From Mucidula mucida (lineage: Eukaryota; Basidiomycota; Agaricomycetes; Agaricales; Physalacriaceae): a stretch of DNA of 64,000 nt. Within the stretch, counting starts at the first letter, position 1; the number at the start of each line of letters is the position of its first letter. The notes beneath the pieces are model-generated. The model saw nothing but the letters and a program-made list of their open reading frames with translations. It did not search any database and was not told where the DNA came from. Of this stretch, positions 1 through 12,069 are shown piece after piece. The DNA is taken from the NCBI GenBank assembly GCA_015501055.1, contig JADNYV010000040.1, forward strand, positions 1 to 64,000. Reading direction: 5' to 3'. Made by a program: the position numbers and the translations under genes.

Positions 1-1888
1 CTTGCAAAGTTTCACTACAATTTCCTTCTCGGCTCCATCAGGACCAGGATATGAGCTACAAGCAGTGCTCAATGATGAGAGCCATTGGATTCAAAGTAGA
101 ACGTACGCGTGAACATCACAGAAAGTGCCGCCACGGTCAGCGCAGATGCGTATAGATCTATCCGGGATTTCTGGGGCCATTTAGAATGCTGATAGAGGTG
201 TCCGCGATGATGCTTGTTTTACAAGTCGGTCGGAAAACATACGGAAAGGTGAAGCGTGGAGGATACATACTCGTCGGAATTGCTGACGACGCTACAATCA
301 TTAAGCGGGAGTAACTCGCAAACGCAGAGCTCTCGCAATACCTTTCCTTGCTGGTGGAGGATAAGCAAATTATCTGAGATATTGAGATTAGTTCTGATGA
401 CCTCATCAGCTTGATGGAGAGGACTCGGCAGGCTTGCGACAGGCTCCTCTATTTCGCGACTAGGACGACGTTTCTGAGCGAGAGGTCCGCAGAACTGGCG
501 AATTGATGCCTCACTGGGATGATGGCTGCAAAACTCGCGTCAACCATTTGCAACGTGCGTATGCTCAAACTCGAGAGCATGAGAGTTCTTGAATACCGTC
601 TAGGCCGCCACTCCCTATCCGAGCACACGATGATTGAGCGCTGGAGCAACTTATCTCTTCAGCGTCTATGGGTATCACCAAGTCGCGGTATGAGGACGAC
701 GTCGCGTGTCCCAATTCAGTTTGGAGTCGGTAATTACATAAACACTGAGCTGCCTCGTTTCTTGCTTGTTTCCGACCTCCACACACAAGAGGCGTGCCCG
801 ATCCAGATCTCTGATATCATTCCCACGACACCTACCCCCCCCCGTTTTAGGAAACAGCCTGGACCAAGTCTGTCGGCATTGGGGTGCGGCCATCAGTGGT
901 CCTGCGTCGTCCTCCCAATGCCATTGCCACAGTTCTGCAACGGGAGCATGCAGCCCTCGCACATTTACCTGGACTAGGTCAGCCCAGTATCTTTCTCATA
1001 TGACAGTTGAACTTTGTTTAATTTTTGTAAACAATTTGAACACTGTACATACCAACACAACCACACTTCTTCTTGCGCCACAGTTTCCCGGATGTGAACA
1101 GTCTTATAAGTACTATTACTTGAGCATTAATGCGACAGCTAGGTAACAACAGGTCGAAATGGACAAAGTATTGCACTACCAAACAATATTCCAATGTCTA
1201 CAGGCCCACTACCTATTTCCTCATGAGTCTTCATCGAGTCTTCATTTGGCACAGCCTCACCAAACACAATACATGTTGTTTTTGAATCTCTTAGTGAGTG
1301 AAGACACTGACACTGAGCTAACGCTCAGCGCGGGCTGAGCTTGACCGAGGTGCCGTGGGAATACGGCAAGAGACGGCAGGAGATCGAGTCCCTCCTCGCG
1401 TGGCCTCATCAGTATCAGAGATCTGGATCGGGCACGCCTCTTGTCCACACACACAGAGCTTAAAGTTCGACGTGTCTTTCCTCCCTTCTGCCTACTTATC
1501 TTTTTTTGGTACAACACCGAGTGTGGTTTCTATCGATACGCTGAACGAGTCCACACCATCATCAACGTGAATGCTGCGAACAAAAGAATTCGAACGCCGT
1601 TTACCTGTTCTGTCCTTGAAACACTCCTTTTTCTGAAGACTCCACTTTCGGTATACTAAAATCGTCCTGCCGCCTCTCTCATTCGAGCGTTCTGCGCTAA
1701 AGTTAGCTCTACTCTCGGATCAACGCACTTGTGCAATGCTCCCGTTACCGAAGGCCTGTACCATTCCCATCATGGAGCTTCCCGGTGATTCGATGGCACT
1801 TTTACATCACGTCACTGCATGCCCCGGTCTTGACGCATCTCAAGGAATCAAGGCTCTCACACTATAAAGTTGCTCCAATACTACCACC
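1..1888. other. No confident gene; degenerate sequence with an inverted repeat
   Basis: I find no reading frame here that joins through consensus introns to give a recognisable protein. Short open stretches occur on both strands, for example a Leu/Arg-rich one around 519-977, but they lack conserved motifs and overlap each other. The clearest structure is an inverted repeat, listed separately. The last part, from about 1680, is the promoter and 5' leader of the KRE6-type gene. Confidence 0.5.
785..1444. repeat. Inverted repeat, 32-bp arms
   Basis: Positions 785-816 are the exact reverse complement of 1413-1444, a 32-bp match containing AGATCTGGATCGGGCACGCC on the right arm. Weaker similarity continues inward from each arm: blocks reading roughly TTCCCACG(A/G)CACCT and (C)TCAGCCC. 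The arms lie about 600 bp apart. The gradual loss of similarity suggests two diverged, oppositely oriented copies of a longer repeat rather than a sharply ended transposon terminus. Confidence 0.7.
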
Positions 1889-4331
1889 ATGGCTTTTCCC
1901 TTCCATCGCAAAGGACCGTCCTTACCGCGTCCAGACTCTGATTCTAGCATGTCTCGTGCTCATCTATTGGACTATGATACTGATTCTTCCGTACGGCCGC
2001 TTTACCTCATTGAGCATCGTCTTCGTAACCTTTGACTTGCAGAAACTAGAAGGCGAGACGCGATATGCTACTCGTCACAAATTTGCCCGAACGACATCCA
2101 TATCGAACAAGGTCAGTGGCCCTTGCATTCCTTAATGATTGAATATCGTTAATTGTGGCGTCAGTTCTCTCTTGGAGCTGATCCCTTGACCTGGGGCTCT
2201 AACGTGAATGCTCAATACCCAGAGCCAGACGATGTATTGCATAACCCGACTGTGCGAAATGGGAAAATCATCGACGATTCCGATATATCATTTTCCAGGC
2301 GGGGGCTCGCCAACCTAGGATGTTTGGCACTGGTCATTTTGGGTGTCCTTGGACTCTTGTGCGTGTCTCCTCGTGAAAAAAAAAAGACATTTGTTGATGT
2401 AAAAGCTAGTGTTGGATTTCCCGTAGCCGACCACATTGATAAGTTAAGAACTAAACAGACTGGCCAGAACCTTGGTGTCAATGGGACTGGACAGGTACGT
2501 CCTTTACACGCTGCATGCATCTCCCTTTGAAAGTATTACAAAGGTGCCAGTCATGTCTGGAGGGTTCTCTTTGATCGACTCTGACACTCCGTCGGACGCC
2601 CAAACGATAAAGTCCAAAAGGGATGGAGACACCTGGCAACTCGTATTCTCCGACGAATTTAATCAGGATGGTCGTACCTTCTACCCAGGCGACGACCCGT
2701 ACTGGGAGGCAGTGGATCTCCATTACTGGGTACGTGCATGAAGCGTCTGTTCCACGCTACAATGAACCTTACATGAAACCCGACAGCAAACAAATAATAT
2801 GGAATGGTATGACCCGGCAGCGGTGACCACCAAAGACGGGAATTTAGTGTTGACATTGTCCGAGAAGGAGACCCACGGTTTACATTATCAAGGAGGTGAG
2901 CCACACTTTCCATTCATGGTCCTGCGCAATCAATAACCATTTAGGCCTAATCTCGTCGTGGAATAAATTCTGTTTTACTGGCGGATACATCGAGACTTCT
3001 GTACAGCTTCCAGGTGCGAATAACATTGTCGGTCTGTGGCCAGCCGTATGGACGATGGGAAATCTGGGCCGTGCTGGTTATGGGGCCAGTCTTGAGGGAA
3101 TGGTGCGTGTTCTTCTCTCGGAGCGCGTCTACGATCTATACTGACTTACTTCCAGTGGCCGTATACTTACGATGCCTGTGACGTTGGGACGGCGCCCAAT
3201 CAGACTATCGACGGAAAGCCCGAAGCTGCTAGGACCAGTGGAGCTGAGAGCGTTAATTTTGAGCTGTCGTACCTTCCTGGACAGCGTCTTTCGCGGTGCA
3301 CATGTCCAGGAGAGGATCATCCTGGGCCGATGCATAAAGATGGCAGCTACGTTGGGCGTTCAGCTCCCGAAATTGATATCATCGAAGGCCAAGTACGCTT
3401 TGTGCATCGAGTGGCTTCGCGTCCTGATAATCTTCCAGGTCACTGGCGATCCTCTGCGCGGCCAAGTCTCGCAATCGGGGCAGTGGGCTGTGAGCGGACT
3501 TCACCTACAGTTTCGGGGGTTGATGACTCATTGGGTATTTAGCCTTTCAACGAAGGCTACGTCTGGAAGAACACTTCGGACAACCTGATCATAGCCGACG
3601 ATACCATCTCAGTATTGAATACGTACATAGGCGAGAAGACTCAGCAAGCTACGTCGGTCGTTACCGATACGGACCAGAATTGCTATCAACTCGAGGGAGG
3701 GTGTTTTTCTGTATACGGTTTTGAGGTAGGCGTTTGGTCGCTTCTTCAGATTGGGATACGCGACTCATACCGTATTTTCGAAGTACAAACCCGGTTTTGA
3801 TGATGCAGTGCGTTCGCTACATTCACACAAACATCCGCGATATTAAGTGCAACTGCAGTATATCGAATGGGTCTCCGACAACAACTTCGCTTGGAGATTG
3901 AATTCGGCTGGTGTAGGCGCTGATAGTGGCGTCGAAATATCTGCCCGTCCAATTCCCCAAGAACCCATGGTATGTCTCGCAAATGTCCTTGACGATGTTC
4001 TCCTGATGGACCAAGTACATCATCGCCAACCTCGGAATGTCCACGAACTTTGGTGACGTCGATCTTCAGCACCTCACGTTCCCTGCTATCATGCTCGTGG
4101 ATTACATTCGCGTCTACCAGGACCCCAAGCATATCAACATTGGCTGTGATCCGGATGACTTCCCCACACAGTCCTACATCAAAGCGTACGTGTCTGTTCT
4201 CAGAAGAACGGTTGTATGGAGCTCACGGTTTCCTCAGCTTCCCTGAAGCATACGCCAACCCGAACCTTACCACCTGGGTTGACGACTACAAAAAGCCCTT
4301 CCCGAAGAACCGACTCGTCGATGGTTGCTAG
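1889..4331 (+). CDS. KRE6: KRE6/SKN1-type beta-glucan synthesis protein (GH16 fold)
   Basis: This is a type II membrane protein needed for cell-wall beta-1,6-glucan assembly in the secretory pathway. I splice 13 exons (1889-1990, 2043-2111, 2165-2494, 2544-2729, 2787-2895, 2945-3102, 3156-3392, 3439-3489, 3543-3725, 3784-3807, 3859-3969, 4016-4185, 4238-4331) into 607 residues with every phase closing. The start has an ideal ACCACCATGG context. A short cytosolic Ser/Asp-rich tail precedes one membrane helix ([19 protein letters not shown], around residue 105). The lumenal GH16-like domain follows, with family blocks [50 protein letters not shown], the EIDIIEGQ catalytic-type segment and [11 protein letters not shown]. 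Length and block order match fungal Kre6/Skn1. I cannot tell which of the two paralogues it represents. Confidence 0.95.
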
Positions 4332-4572
4332 AAGCAGCTCGCGGACTATTGCTGTATGTATAATGTATATCCACCGCTCACTGGACTTTGTTTTTATACC
4401 CAGATGGACTATTTTCGTGTACCAGTTACACTCTTGTATACACCCACCCTCATTGAACTGTCGTTGAACTTAAAAGAGGCTTCAAGTGATGTATGATATT
4501 TATGTGTGCTTGGACAAAAACAAAAACAATGTAGGGTAAGAGCAGGGTGGTATACAACTACAACACAACTGA
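4332..4572. other. Convergent 3' spacer
   Basis: This is the space between the stop codons of the KRE6-type gene (+) and the HbrB-type gene (-). It holds two 3' untranslated regions and no coding signal. Confidence 0.6.
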
Positions 4573-6745
4573 TTAGCGTCTCCGAGACAGTGTGGGCTCC
4601 GGCGTGGTATTATTTTTCATTCCCACCATTCGTTCAACGACGGCCTGCAAGCGGGTGAGACTTTGCTTTATGTTGTAGACACAGACGTACCTGCGCCTGG
4701 TCCCAGTCAAGCTGTTCATCTTCTTCCTCCTCTTTGTCTTTACTACTATCCTCATGCCCAATTCCAAGGCCCCAGCCGCCAACACTAGCTCGCGCTCCAG
4801 GACCTAACGGATCAGGACTCCTACAGACGGAATAAGCTGCGCGCCACATCCTTGAGAACGAACTTACCGCAACGCCTCAAGAAATTCCTGCTCCCGTCGA
4901 CGGTCAACATCGAACACTGCACCACTCAGCCTCGGGGTTTCCCCACCAGACAGATCATCCTCTTCCAGTGGCGGGTCCATAATCGCGTGTAGCGCGGGCA
5001 AGCTGCTCCCCTTCTGCTTCTGGGCGATCCGCCCACGCCGATCGCGTGGGAGCCCGCCAGACAGGAAACTCGGCGCGCGCACCCGGCCGTTGGTTTTAGC
5101 AGCAGCTGCGCGCGAATCGAACTGGAGCCCCGGAGAACGTAATATTCGCAGAAGCTCAAGAACCGCTGCTTCGCCGGTGGAAGGCTGCGGTGGAGCTGCG
5201 GTGAGAGAAAATGTGGGGGTTCGATATCGGCTTTGGGATGCCAGGACGAGGAGCCTGTGGGTGTGTAAGAGATGCCATCAATGCGAGAAGAACGACGCAC
5301 ATTTGTTGTAACCTCGGCTGTTGGTATCCGGGTGTTTCCTGGAAGTTATCCTGTCTATTGGTCATGGACAGGCGTGCTTTCAATCGCGGAGAGAGAGGGA
5401 GGATGACTTTGTCCCGAAAAGAGCGGAGCGCTACGGCTCGTACGTCGATGTGTTGTGGGGACAGCGCGGAAATAGACGATATAGACCCTTTTGTGGCTTG
5501 TCTGCTTGGTGATGATGGCCGCTTGGGCTGTCGGTAAAGCGATGAGAGCAACGGGTCTGTTTGTAGAGGGAGGAGGGCCTGAGGTTTATTGTTAGATTGA
5601 ATGAGTGAAATCAGTTGCACGGCAGGCTCACTCCTTCGACGTATGGCAGCACCTGGTCCCAGAAGAAACCCCATATTTCCACCACGCGCCCTAGAAGCTT
5701 GTCGTCCTCTTTCTCTGCGAGTTTAGCGTTCAGTGTTCGCATCCCAGAACCGATGAGCTCAGAAGTGTCCGACTCTAAACTAGCAAGAGCCTTGGAGGGC
5801 GACGACGCGGCTGTGGCGATGTGTCGCTTAACAAGAACATTGAGGTCCTCTCTACCTTGAATAGATTAGGACGATCGAGAAAGGGGATGTATTGAAACGC
5901 ACATTGGTATTCGTAGGGGTTCACCGTTGAAAAGTGGGAGGATATGGACGTGTAGAGTTCCCCATGGATCTGAACTAGAAGTAGACGCCATGTTGGCTTG
6001 GGTCATAGCCCCCGTCGCAGGCAGAGAAAGCGAACTGACAGAAGGCGCCTGTGAGAGAGCCGGAGTGAGGCCAGACGGAAGATGAGCCAGGTTCCCTAGC
6101 CGATGCATTTCTCGAGTGACAAGCTTGGAATCATAAGTGCGCCCATAAGATGCCTAGAATTAAGCCGGGAGTATATCAGCCCCATCCATCACGGATGTAA
6201 TAGCTCAACAATCCCACCTTTGAAGGCGATGTATGCACCTTGTTCGCACTGGACATGGTGGGCGAAGGCGGGAACGTGGGCGACGTTGGTGAAATGGCAG
6301 AGTCCGAGGTCCGGCTGTGGATATGTGGATGTAATAGCAGGGCTGGATTCAGGGAACTAGACTTTGGAATAAGCGTGTGCCCGGAACCATGATGGTGTCC
6401 TGCCAGCGACTGCAGCTTGTCTGTGAGCAGCCCACGCTTGCGCGTCGGTGCGCTTGTGCTAGGCTCGGAGCCGGAGAACAGGCTGCGACTGGGTGTATCC
6501 GTTCCTGGCGGCGCGGATGATAGGAAACCGAGTCTTGGCTGCGGCACTGGTACGGGTGTTCCCCTCGGCGTCGCTGAATCGCTCGAAGACCGTGGACGCA
6601 CCGGGTCGTCCGGGGTGGTTAGCAGCGCGTTGTTCCGGTGCACGTCGTTATCATATGCGGCGTTGTTGCCCCGGGCATCTCCCCCATGAGTCAAGCCCCC
6701 AGCTGGACTATTTTCGTGTGGCTTGCGCGCCCATCCATTCACCAT
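4573..6745 (-). CDS. hbrB: HbrB/Bit61-like TORC2 subunit
   Basis: HbrB-like proteins (Bit61 in yeast, PRR5/Protor in animals) are non-catalytic subunits of TOR complex 2, which controls actin polarity and AGC kinases at the plasma membrane. Seven exons (6745-6218, 6153-5903, 5851-5632, 5578-5301, 5254-4868, 4820-4691, 4644-4573) give 621 residues in frame. The first about 180 residues are Ser/Pro-rich and disordered. The conserved domain starts with DPWGTLHVHILPLFNGEPL and IEDLNVLVKRHI. It continues through WGFFWDQVLPYVEG, ALLPLQTDPLLSSLY and the helix SFRDKVILPLSPRL to QQPRLQQMLLVLAS, the usual HbrB order. The C-terminus is acidic. The chosen ATG is the first in the open frame after a TGA about 100 bp upstream. 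A further upstream exon is possible but not needed. Confidence 0.9.
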
Positions 6746-6963
6746 TACGGACGACGACGAGGTGGTCACCGGCCAAAATGGATGCGAATAGGAGTCCGTC
6801 GACGACGTGGAACGTGCCCCATTCTTCTTGTCCCTTGACCACGATCTTCACTTCCGCAACACGCCCAATAACCGCATCAAATGTCGGATAGCATATTTTC
6901 TGGACCTTGCTTTGGTGATCTGTCGCCGTCTCAGGTAGAATACACGTCTCTGGCCTCGCGTTC
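6746..6963. promoter_or_regulatory. Bidirectional promoter between HbrB and Sfr1 genes
   Basis: Only 218 bp separate the two start codons, so the promoters must overlap. I see no clear TATA box on either strand. The interval is also open on the minus strand in a second frame (6708-6965), but that frame has no splice route into HbrB and ends 35 bp inside it, so I treat it as chance. Confidence 0.5.
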
Positions 6964-8901
6964 ATGTCTTATTCTTTGCAGGAGTCGACAACCAGCGCGC
7001 CCGCAGAACCGCCTTCTCTTGATGCGCGTCTTGAATTAACGCTACATAAGTCTCATCCCGACAACGCTCTTGACGACTCCCTTGACGATTCATTGCCGAA
7101 TTCTTTGGATATCCACGCCGATAACCAAGATCTACAAGCTGCTGACGATTGCTCTGTTCCCGACAGCTTCCTGCATTCTGACCTCGACATCGACGTTCAA
7201 CTCTTTCAAGACAAAAAATTTCAATCTAATAGACTGTCGTCCATGCAGGACGACGACAACGATTTTCCGCCTTCTGACTTTCAAATGGACTCTCTGCCCG
7301 ATATCTTGAACGACGAATCCGAACCGTTACCCTATGAATCTTCTCAGCCGTCCTCAAGTCCTTCAGATGGACTATCCTCCTTCAGGTCTACCTCTCCGTC
7401 TTCGGTGCCTGCCGAATACTCCGAAACAGAACCAGTACGTCTATGCTACGGTCCATATCGCTCCAAATTCAACGCATATACACAGCTTTATCATGACACC
7501 ATCCAGACTAACGAACAACTTGAAGTCAGTATCAGCATATCAAGATATATCGCGCAACTAACGCATTTTGCCAGACTGACTATACCTCCCATTGCTTGCC
7601 ACCATCCTCTCCTCTTCCTATGTCCTCTTCGCCTCCTGCAGACCTGGATTTTTGGTCGGAAGATCTGGATGATGTAAGGCACCCATGTTCAGTGACACCA
7701 GTTCTTACCTACCGGGATACAGATTGCAAGAGACGATGATTTTCACGATGCGCATAACAAGGACGCCGGCATGGAAAAAGTCAACAGCGATGATTTCCAT
7801 GAAGAAATTGTTATCCCTTCTTCTCCGGTGAGATTTATCAATACACACGTTATTATCTCTCATGTTCTGTCATAGCGTACCGATAATGACAACGCCCAGT
7901 CTCCTCCCCCTCTGCCACCGTCTCCGAGCCGGGATTTGAGCATTTTGAAGATGGAAAATAGTATCGTTCCCGAGATTCTGGACGGCGAATCGGCGTTGCC
8001 ATTCTCAAAAACGAGTTCTCCGGCCATCTCTCCTCAACGTCTACCTTTTACGTCTCCTCCACGATCTCAGCAGCACGGTTTCCCTGGCGGTTCTCCTCCT
8101 GATATCCCGCAGACATCCCCGATTCGTAGTTCGCTCAAACCCTTGTCGACCATGCCTGCGCCCAAACGACCCACTGTCACAGGTCATAAAAGGCAGTTCC
8201 AGAAGCTGTCTACTCCTTTCCGAACTCCACAAATGATACTACCGTCCAGTCCTCCTAAGAAGAAGGCAAAACGAGAAAGCTCGCCTTCGAAGAAGGAATC
8301 AATGCCTCCACCGCCTCCACCTCCTCCACGCAAGCCTTCCGACGTGAAAAAGCAGCATCGCACCATTCGGGCTTCTGGACAATTCAAGTCGCCATTGACA
8401 GTAGCACAAGACGGGGACAAGCCTACAGTTCGAATGACGCCGAGCATCCAATCCTTGGAACGAAAAGTGCAAATCCTGAAGAGGGCGCTGAAAGTCAAAA
8501 ATGATGGCGACGAGGAAATTCTGCAAGATCTCGCAAAGCAGTGGACGGAGGCGGGGCGTGAAGTTGCTTGGCAGCTGTGGGACATTGTCAAAGAGACTGG
8601 GAGTTCTAATAGCGGGAGCTGGGGAGCGGATTCTGCGAGAAAGAAAAGAGGATTTGATGGGAGCTGGGGATGGGAGGAGCAGGGTGACAAGAAGAAGATG
8701 AAAATGGACAGCTGGGGTTGGGATGAGACGCCAGTGAAAATTGAGGATGGGGAGGAGGCGCTTGCTGAGTACGAACAGCCGGCGCGACTCGATGATGAAT
8801 GTGAGGAGAAGGTTGACTTTACGCTGGGAGTGATGTTGAGGCAGTTCGGCATTGATCCCGATACGCTGGGTTGGAATGAAGAGGACAGAGTGTTTCGATA
8901 G
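6964..8901 (+). CDS. sfr1: Sfr1/Mei5-like Swi5-dependent recombination accessory protein
   Basis: Sfr1 (Mei5 in budding yeast) pairs with Swi5/Sae3 to stabilise Rad51 and Dmc1 filaments during homologous recombination. Five exons (6964-7434, 7486-7524, 7575-7673, 7723-7827, 7876-8901) give 579 residues, all joins in phase 0. The N-terminal half is acidic, Ser/Pro-rich and disordered, with Asp-Asp-Ser-Leu repeats and a proline run (residues about 365-371) next to a basic KKKAKRESSPSKK patch that could be a nuclear signal. The conserved C-terminal domain holds the coiled coil LERKVQILKRALKVK, then the REVAWQLWDIVKE helix, and closes with TLGVMLRQFGIDPDTLGWNE, the typical Sfr1/Mei5 ending. Two WGWEE/WGWDE repeats lie between. 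The assignment rests on the C-terminal 190 residues; the N-terminus is not conserved in this family. Confidence 0.82.
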
Positions 8902-9405
8902 GTAATTGCTGGATTTGGATTTGGATTTGCTCTGCTTTGTGTGGTTGTTGCTTCTGTTACTGTGCTTCGCTACAAGGATCATGCCTGTGAAACTAGACTG
9001 TAGAAGACCATATGCAGTAAGAACATTACAGGTTCTTAGTGAATATACTGTAAACGAGAAAAATCATAAGAGCCCAATCAGACGTCGGCTGGGGGTAGCG
9101 ATCGAACAGCAAATGAGTAACAAGAAACACCAGCGTATGCGCCACTTGACTTTGGTCAAGGGTTCCTCAGTCTAAAGATCACGTTCATCCATGTCCGCGT
9201 ACAATCCCTAAGCACTGCCACTGGCATATAGTGGGGTAGAGCACCTCTAATCAGCGCCACACAAACGAGTAGAAAAGCAATGGCCCGGGGTACACAGGCT
9301 CACTTGCTAGCCATCTCCAGCATTCTGTAGTAGAGTACCGACAATGATACCGCCACCATCTCCAAACCGGGATTTGGGATGGAAACAAAGCTGGCATACA
9401 GTATG
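8902..9405. other. Convergent spacer, no gene seen
   Basis: This is the space between the stop of the Sfr1 gene and the stop of the small minus-strand gene. Open frames are short and overlap. A 3' untranslated region is expected from each side. Nothing else is recognisable. Confidence 0.5.
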
Positions 9406-10008
9406 TTAATCCTCAGAAGATACTCTTTCAGTCTGAGCAGTGTCCGAGTACAATGCCTCATGGAATATCGTATAGGCATGTCGCAGCCGTGGTCGAAGTT
9501 GCCCTATGTCGGGGTATGGTGGACTACGGAGTTGCATTTCTGCAGCATCTGAAGCTTCACAAAGCTCGGTAACTGCATCATAGGTCAGGTATGAGCGTGA
9601 ACCAGAATTGGGAACGCACAGGTATTGATATTGAATGTTTTGAGCAAGGCCTTTTGAGTGTCGTTCAACGTCGTTTTCCAGAAATACGCGTTTTCTTCAT
9701 CTACGAGACGTGTTGAGGAACAATCAACAAGAACTACAAGACAGAAATGGCGTACCAAAGGCACGTCTTTCGGCTTCCTTCGCAGAGGCTTTCATTTCCT
9801 TCTTCGTGGGACCAGGCTTAGGCTCTGCTGCTCGTTTCTCGTCTTCGTCACGCTTTATCTTGGCCGCGTCAAATTGTTTTGAAAGGACCTGTGATGCGTT
9901 GTAGAGAACTCAACAAAGAAAGGTGAACGGCCCACTCTCAGATATCTATCATACCGAGCAGACGCGGTCGGTCCACTTTGAGGTTTTAGACGGATGAATC
10001 GGCGACAT
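9406..10008 (-). CDS. Unnamed small protein, four exons
   Basis: Four exons (10008-9955, 9888-9756, 9700-9620, 9572-9406) join with consensus borders and closing phases into 144 residues. The individual exons are too short to stand out as open frames. The start MSPIHPSKTSKWTDRV leads into a strongly charged Lys/Glu/Ala-rich helix (about residues 19-62, including KRDEDEKRAAEPKPG). A moderately conserved-looking second half follows (YFWKTTLNDTQKALLKTF, then RLRHAYTIFHEAL). There is no signal peptide or membrane segment. I do not recognise the family. The gene is supported by intron quality and composition rather than homology. It is divergent from the METTL3-type gene, 181 bp away. Confidence 0.6.
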
Positions 10009-10189
10009 GTCACATCGCAGTAAGAATTGTTCGGTGAGATGTGCGAGGATACTATAGAGTTCCGGAGGAGGGAACGCGTTATCGAAGAGGAGCGCGGAAT
10101 TAGCATCGTCGCAAAAGCAGAAAGGGTTCGGAAACTGCCTATGGTGAATACTTTCTATCACGTGGTTACCTCCTCCTCCTCCCTCCGTC
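10009..10189. promoter_or_regulatory. Bidirectional promoter, 181 bp
   Basis: This is a short shared upstream region between the small minus-strand gene and the METTL3-type gene. The part next to the plus-strand ATG is a pyrimidine-rich tract (CCTCCTCCTCCCTCC), common just upstream of fungal start sites. No TATA box is evident. Confidence 0.45.
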
Positions 10190-12069
10190 ATGTCCATCGA
10201 CGAACTAAAGCTTGTCGTGTTATCTGCTCTGCGGCATCTAGTCAACACGGACACTGTACACATTCCAATAACGTCTCTTGATCTCCTCACTCGCGTGATT
10301 GCATATACACCCCCAGCCGGCCTACTTCCGGACAAACCGCCGCCCAGACTACGTCTGACCGACTTGTCGCGTTTCGAAGGCATTTTGGAGACGCTTGCTG
10401 TCGGCTGGGATGAAGGTACCTTGAAATTTAACCGCGACAATGGCGAGTTCACTATCATGGACATTTCCTTGGCCTCTTCATCTAGCTTGAATCTGCCCAA
10501 GAAGCGTAAACGGGTCATCGATGAGGAGGCTGATTCTGCTGCTGGAGACGAGGACGAGAATGAAGAGACTCCGGTCGAAGAGAGCTCGGGTCAGCCGCTT
10601 TCCGCGTTGTCGTCGCTTACCAAGGAGCAACTGGAGACGTTCACTCTTATTCAGATGAGCACCGCGAAGGGTCGTTTGCTGGCTCAGCAGGTCAGAGTCA
10701 GGCTCAGCCAAACCCCTTCCCGCGTACTCAATATGTCGTAGTTCCGTTCTCCAGAGGATACCTTCGAACCGATATGTTCCCACATCACCAAGGACGAATG
10801 CGCGAAAGCACACCGCGCAGAATCATCGCTTCCCTACGACCCCGACGCCCCAATCAGTATATGCGATGGCATTCACTTTAGACCCTTGATTCGACCCCAC
10901 ACGGAGCCGGCTCTTGGACACTGCTCATACCTCAACACATGCTATTCCGAACCTACGTATGCCCAGTCGCCTTCAATACCTCCGTTTCCGGGATCCTCGC
11001 ATTCCTATACTCCCGGAATGCGAGGCCCAACCTCACTACCTTCTGGACTGGGTGCTGGTGGACGGGGCAAAGAGAAGGCTCCTTGCAGGTATCTTCATTA
11101 TGAGGTTGACTGGGACCAAGGCGACGGAGATGGCTCTGAGAAGAGGAACAGAGAAGTGGGCAAAACGAACACCCATAGATTGGGTCTCGGGCTAGGACCG
11201 ACAGGAAAACTAACCCAGAAACTCCCTCCGCAATGGATAAACTGCGATTTGCGCCGGTTCGACTATAGTGTGCTTGGGAAGTTCCATGTCATCATGGCTG
11301 ATCCTCCGTGGGATATACACATGAGTGTACGTAGTTTTCGACGTTCCTCGATTGGATTACTCATATTGGTGAAGTTACCCTACGGTACGATGACGGACGA
11401 CGAGATGAGGGCTATGCCGATACCGATGCTCCAGGACGAAGGGCTTTTATTTCTATGGGTGACTGGACGCGCTATGGAAGTAGGACGGGAATGCATGAGG
11501 CATTGGGGTTATACGCGCGTTGATGAGGTCGTGTGGGTCAAGACTAACCAGGTACGCCCCTTCAATGTCTCGAAAATCCGACACTCAAGGGTCCTTGTAG
11601 CTACAACGCGTTATACGTACCGGTCGCACTGGCCATTGGCTCAACCACACTAAGGAACACATGCTCGTTGGCGTAAAAACAGTCAAAGATGACGATGGTA
11701 ATCTCAAGTTCCCGTCGTGGGTCAATCGTGGGTTGGATACCGATGTCATTGTTTCGGAGGTGCGAGAAACGAGTCGAAAGCCAGATGAGGCGTACGGGTT
11801 GATTGAGAGAATGTGTCCTGGCGGGCGGAAGATTGAAATTTTTGGACGGAAACACAATACTCGGCCTGGGTATGTCGCCACTTGCTTAATATTGTGCAGG
11901 CTGACAGAGACATAGGTGGTTAACCCTTGGGAATCAGTTGGGGCCAGATCAAATAAGTGAAGAGGATCTAGCTGCGAGGATTAAGGCCAAGTGAGTGGTT
12001 AATGAACACTAACATACAAAACTGACTATTACTAGGTATCCTGACCGCCCTCTGAATATTGTCAAATGA
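10190..12069 (+). CDS. IME4: METTL3/Ime4-type mRNA N6-adenosine methyltransferase
   Basis: This enzyme transfers methyl from S-adenosylmethionine to N6 of adenosine in mRNA. In fungi it is linked to meiosis and development. Six exons (10190-10690, 10742-11326, 11375-11551, 11601-11869, 11916-11990, 12036-12069) give 546 residues. The N-terminal leader contains a KKRKR-type nuclear signal near residue 105 and an acidic stretch. A CCCH-type zinc-binding region follows (CSYLNTC and then [10 protein letters not shown]), split by an insertion of about 55 residues. The MT-A70 domain carries the catalytic DPPW motif (about residue 360), [31 protein letters not shown] and the RNA-binding loop region [13 protein letters not shown]. 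The end PDRPLNIVK is compact. All catalytic motifs are present, so activity is expected. The METTL14-like partner is not in this window. Confidence 0.95.

Noticed and set aside
6708..6965. Minus-strand frame of about 85 codons upstream of HbrB
   Set aside because: It reads like a protein in parts, but it has no splice route into HbrB, ends just inside that gene, and occupies a divergent promoter.
8184..8982. Long minus-strand frames opposite the last exon of the Sfr1 gene
   Set aside because: They are shadows caused by the Ser/Pro- and Lys-rich composition of the real gene on the plus strand; no introns or conserved motifs.
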